DNA of 7,105 bases from an uncultured Desulfovibrio sp. (lineage in GTDB: Bacteria > Desulfobacterota > Desulfovibrionia > Desulfovibrionales > Desulfovibrionaceae). The stretch covers positions 1-7,105 of the forward strand of contig CAMWTD010000116.1 of the NCBI GenBank assembly GCA_947177085.1, written 5' to 3'. The translations under genes and the position numbers were made by a program. Position 1 is the first letter of the stretch. The number at the start of each line of letters is the position of its first letter. Shown here piece by piece: positions 5,244-7,105 of the stretch. The notes below the pieces were generated by a model. The model had not been told where the DNA came from. It worked only from the letters and a program-made list of their open reading frames with translations, and did no database searches.

Positions 5244-7105
5244 GCGTCCGCCCCTTCAAGGCCGGCCACCACGGCCGCGCAACGCGGGCAAAGCGTGGGA
5301 TGCGCCGCATCCGTGCCCAAATCTTCGTGATAGATCCAGCAGCGCTCGCACTTTTCGCCGCGGGCCTTTTCCACGCTCACGGCAAGGCCCTCCACCCCGG
5401 TGTCGCGCGCGGCGTTTTCGGGCGCGTCGGCGAGCCTCGCGAGCTCAAGCTGGGAGACGATGCACACGGCCCTCAGGTCCGTGCCGAGGCTCTCGAGCCG
5501 CTCGCGCACATCATCGGCCAGCCAGAGCGTCACCCGCGTGTCCAGCGAGTGGCCCACCACGCCCTCGCGGCGCAGGGGCTCGATGGCCGCGGTGACGGCC
5601 CCGCGCACGGCGAGCAGGGTCATCCAGTCGTCGCGCACGCCGTCGGGCAAAAGGTAGGGCGCGATGTCCACGGGCTGGAGCGCGAAGACCGTCTTTTGCG
5701 GGCCGCGCAGCCCCTCGGGCAGATGCCCGAAAATCTCGTCCGCCGTAAAGGAGAGGATGGGGGCCATGTCGCGCAAAAGCAGGCGCAGGATATGCCACAG
5801 CGCGCTCTGGGCCGAGCGGCGCTCGCGGCTCTCCGGAGCAGAGGCGTAGAGGCGGTCTTTCAGGATGTCCAGATACACCGCCGAGAGATCGGTGACGCAA
5901 TAGTTGTGCAGCCCGTGGAAGACCTTGTGGAACTCGAAGTCCAGATAGGCCTCCTGCAGGCGCTCGTGGAGGCGCGCAGCCGCGTCGAGCGCGAAGCGGT
6001 CCAGCGGCATGAGCTCGCCCGGCGTCATGAGGTTGTGGCGATCAAGGCCGTCCATGTTGCCGAGCAGGAAGCGGCAGGTATTGCGGATGCGGCGGTAGGC
6101 GTCCACCAGACGCCGCAGGATCTCGTCCGAGATGCGGATGTCCTCGCGGTAGTCCACCGAGGAGGCCCAGAGCCGCAGGATCTCGGCCCCGAACTTGTCG
6201 ATGAGCTCCTGCGGGGCGATGACATTGCCCACGGACTTGGACATCTTGCGGCCATTGCCGTCCACCACGTAGCCATGCGTGAGCACCGCGCGGTAGGGGG
6301 CGGCCCCGCGCACGCCCTCGGCGATGAGCAGGGAGCTGTGGAACCAGCCGCGGTGCTGGTCGGAGCCTTCGAGGTAAAGATCCGCGGGGAAGCGCAGCTC
6401 GGGGCGGGCCTCCAGCACGGCGGAAAAGCTCGTGCCGGAATCGAACCAGACATCGAGGATGTCCGTTTCCTTGCGCCAGTGATGGCCGCCGCACTTGGGG
6501 CACTTGAGCCCCTCGGGCACGATGTCCTCGAGCGGCGTCGCATACCAGTAGTCGCAGCCCGTGGGATAGGAAGCGAAGCGGGCGCAGATGGCGCGCATCC
6601 AGGCGGGGTCGTTCCAGGCCTCGCCGCAGTCCTCGCAGATAAGCGCGAGGATGGGCACGCCCCACTGCCGCTGGCGCGAGATGCACCAGTCGGGCCGGAA
6701 CTCGATCATGTTGTGGATGCGCTCGCGCCCCCAGGCCGGGATCCAGCGCACGTCGTTGTCGATGGCGGCCAGCGCCCGGGCGCGCAGGTCGTTCTTTTCC
6801 ATGCTGATGAACCACTGCGTCGTCGCCCGGAAGATGACCGGCTTCTTGCAGCGCCAGCAATGCGGATAGGAATGGGAGAGCGGAGCCTTCGCCATGAGCG
6901 CGCCGTCTTCTTCCAGGCGCTCGATGACCCTGGGATTGGCCTCGAAGACGTTGAGCCCGGCGAAATACTCCACCGTGGGCAGGAAGCGGCCGGCGTCGTC
7001 CAGCGGCGAATAGACCTCGAACCCGTACTTGAGGCCGACCTCATAGTCCTCGCGGCCGTGGCCCGGCGCGGTGTGGACGCAGCCCGTGCCCGCGTCCAGC
7101 GTCAC
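5240..7105 (-). CDS. ileS: Isoleucyl-tRNA synthetase, C-terminal two thirds (5' end outside window)
   Basis: The frame enters at the right edge and gives 621 residues to the TGA at 5240-5242. The first codon in the window, GTG at 7105-7103, is internal and not a start. The fragment begins at the end of the CP1 editing domain: GTGCVHTAPGHGREDYEVG carries the His and Asp that match E. coli IleS His333 and Asp342 (window residues 11 and 20), which clear mischarged Val-tRNA. The Rossmann core follows, with DVWFDSGTSF, YLEGSDQHRGWFHSSLL and the ATP-binding KMSKS loop (6233-6247), then the helical anticodon domain. The C-terminal zinc ribbon is CERC-16 residues-CPRC (5279-5350), the same spacing as in E. 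coli. An extra CEDC-41 residues-CPKC pair (6491-6637) lies between the editing domain and KMSKS. The missing N-terminus should be about 320 residues with the HIGH motif. It is a cytoplasmic class Ia enzyme that charges tRNA-Ile. It heads or sits within the operon leading to lspA, with which it overlaps by 4 bases. Confidence 0.97.
   Translation of the reverse strand: MTLDAGTGCVHTAPGHGREDYEVGLKYGFEVYSPLDDAGRFLPTVEYFAGLNVFEANPRVIERLEEDGALMAKAPLSHSYPHCWRCKKPVIFRATTQWFISMEKNDLRARALAAIDNDVRWIPAWGRERIHNMIEFRPDWCISRQRQWGVPILALICEDCGEAWNDPAWMRAICARFASYPTGCDYWYATPLEDIVPEGLKCPKCGGHHWRKETDILDVWFDSGTSFSAVLEARPELRFPADLYLEGSDQHRGWFHSSLLIAEGVRGAAPYRAVLTHGYVVDGNGRKMSKSVGNVIAPQELIDKFGAEILRLWASSVDYREDIRISDEILRRLVDAYRRIRNTCRFLLGNMDGLDRHNLMTPGELMPLDRFALDAAARLHERLQEAYLDFEFHKVFHGLHNYCVTDLSAVYLDILKDRLYASAPESRERRSAQSALWHILRLLLRDMAPILSFTADEIFGHLPEGLRGPQKTVFALQPVDIAPYLLPDGVRDDWMTLLAVRGAVTAAIEPLRREGVVGHSLDTRVTLWLADDVRERLESLGTDLRAVCIVSQLELARLADAPENAARDTGVEGLAVSVEKARGEKCERCWIYHEDLGTDAAHPTLCPRCAAVVAGLEGADA
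5279..5350 (-). other. ileS: IleS C-terminal zinc-ribbon coding segment
   Basis: The segment encodes CERC, 16 residues, then CPRC. In E. coli IleS the four corresponding cysteines bind zinc and are needed for aminoacylation. Its presence marks the bacterial IleS type that retains the C-terminal zinc domain, and it argues against the eukaryote-like, mupirocin-resistant IleS2 type. Confidence 0.85.

Noticed and set aside
7086..7105. GTG at 7103-7105 (minus strand) as the start of ileS
   Set aside because: The residues that follow match the interior of the editing domain, near E. coli residue 323. The N-terminal HIGH-motif region must lie outside the window.

Overview
The window is a high-GC bacterial chromosomal segment, densely packed with conserved housekeeping-type genes. 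Codons end mostly in G or C, and there are no mobile elements, RNA genes or CRISPR arrays. The gene content (ileS-lspA with a small PLDc_N-type membrane protein, a CpoB/YbgF-like TPR lipoprotein, a CheZ-type phosphatase and an MTA/SAH deaminase) suggests a Gram-negative, motile bacterium. A GC-rich Desulfovibrio-like member of the Desulfovibrionaceae is my best guess, inferred from recalled family resemblance and not from any search.

Right-hand block (about 3470-7105, minus strand, so read from high to low coordinates). The 3' two thirds of ileS (isoleucyl-tRNA synthetase) is joined by a 4-base ATGA overlap to lspA (lipoprotein signal peptidase). lspA is joined by a second ATGA overlap to a 66-residue two-helix membrane protein of the PLDc_N type. 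Eleven bases later comes a CpoB/YbgF-like lipoprotein (signal peptide, coiled coil, Ala/Pro/Gly-rich linker, TPR domain), then after 69 bp a CheZ-like protein with both the Asp/Gln catalytic motif and the C-terminal CheY-binding tail. This looks like one transcription unit of five genes. It holds both the lipoprotein signal peptidase and one of its likely substrates.

Left-hand block (1-2830). An alpha/beta-hydrolase (esterase type) is the only plus-strand gene. It converges on cheZ with 9 bp between the stops, and diverges from the MTA/SAH deaminase gene (mtaD type) with only 33 bp between the start codons, a gap almost filled by the two ribosome binding sites. Beyond the deaminase, after an 84-bp gap with a GC-rich stem-loop directly at its stop codon, is the 5' part of an unrecognised lipoprotein gene that runs off the left edge.

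As a whole the window combines translation (ileS), envelope biogenesis (lspA, the CpoB-like protein, a second lipoprotein), motility signalling (cheZ) and purine/sulfur salvage (deaminase). I found no convincing undescribed system. The points most worth a second look are the CheZ tail and its non-chemotaxis location, the duplicated coiled-coil motif in the CpoB-like protein, the coupled PLDc_N protein, and the very tight divergent deaminase/hydrolase gap.
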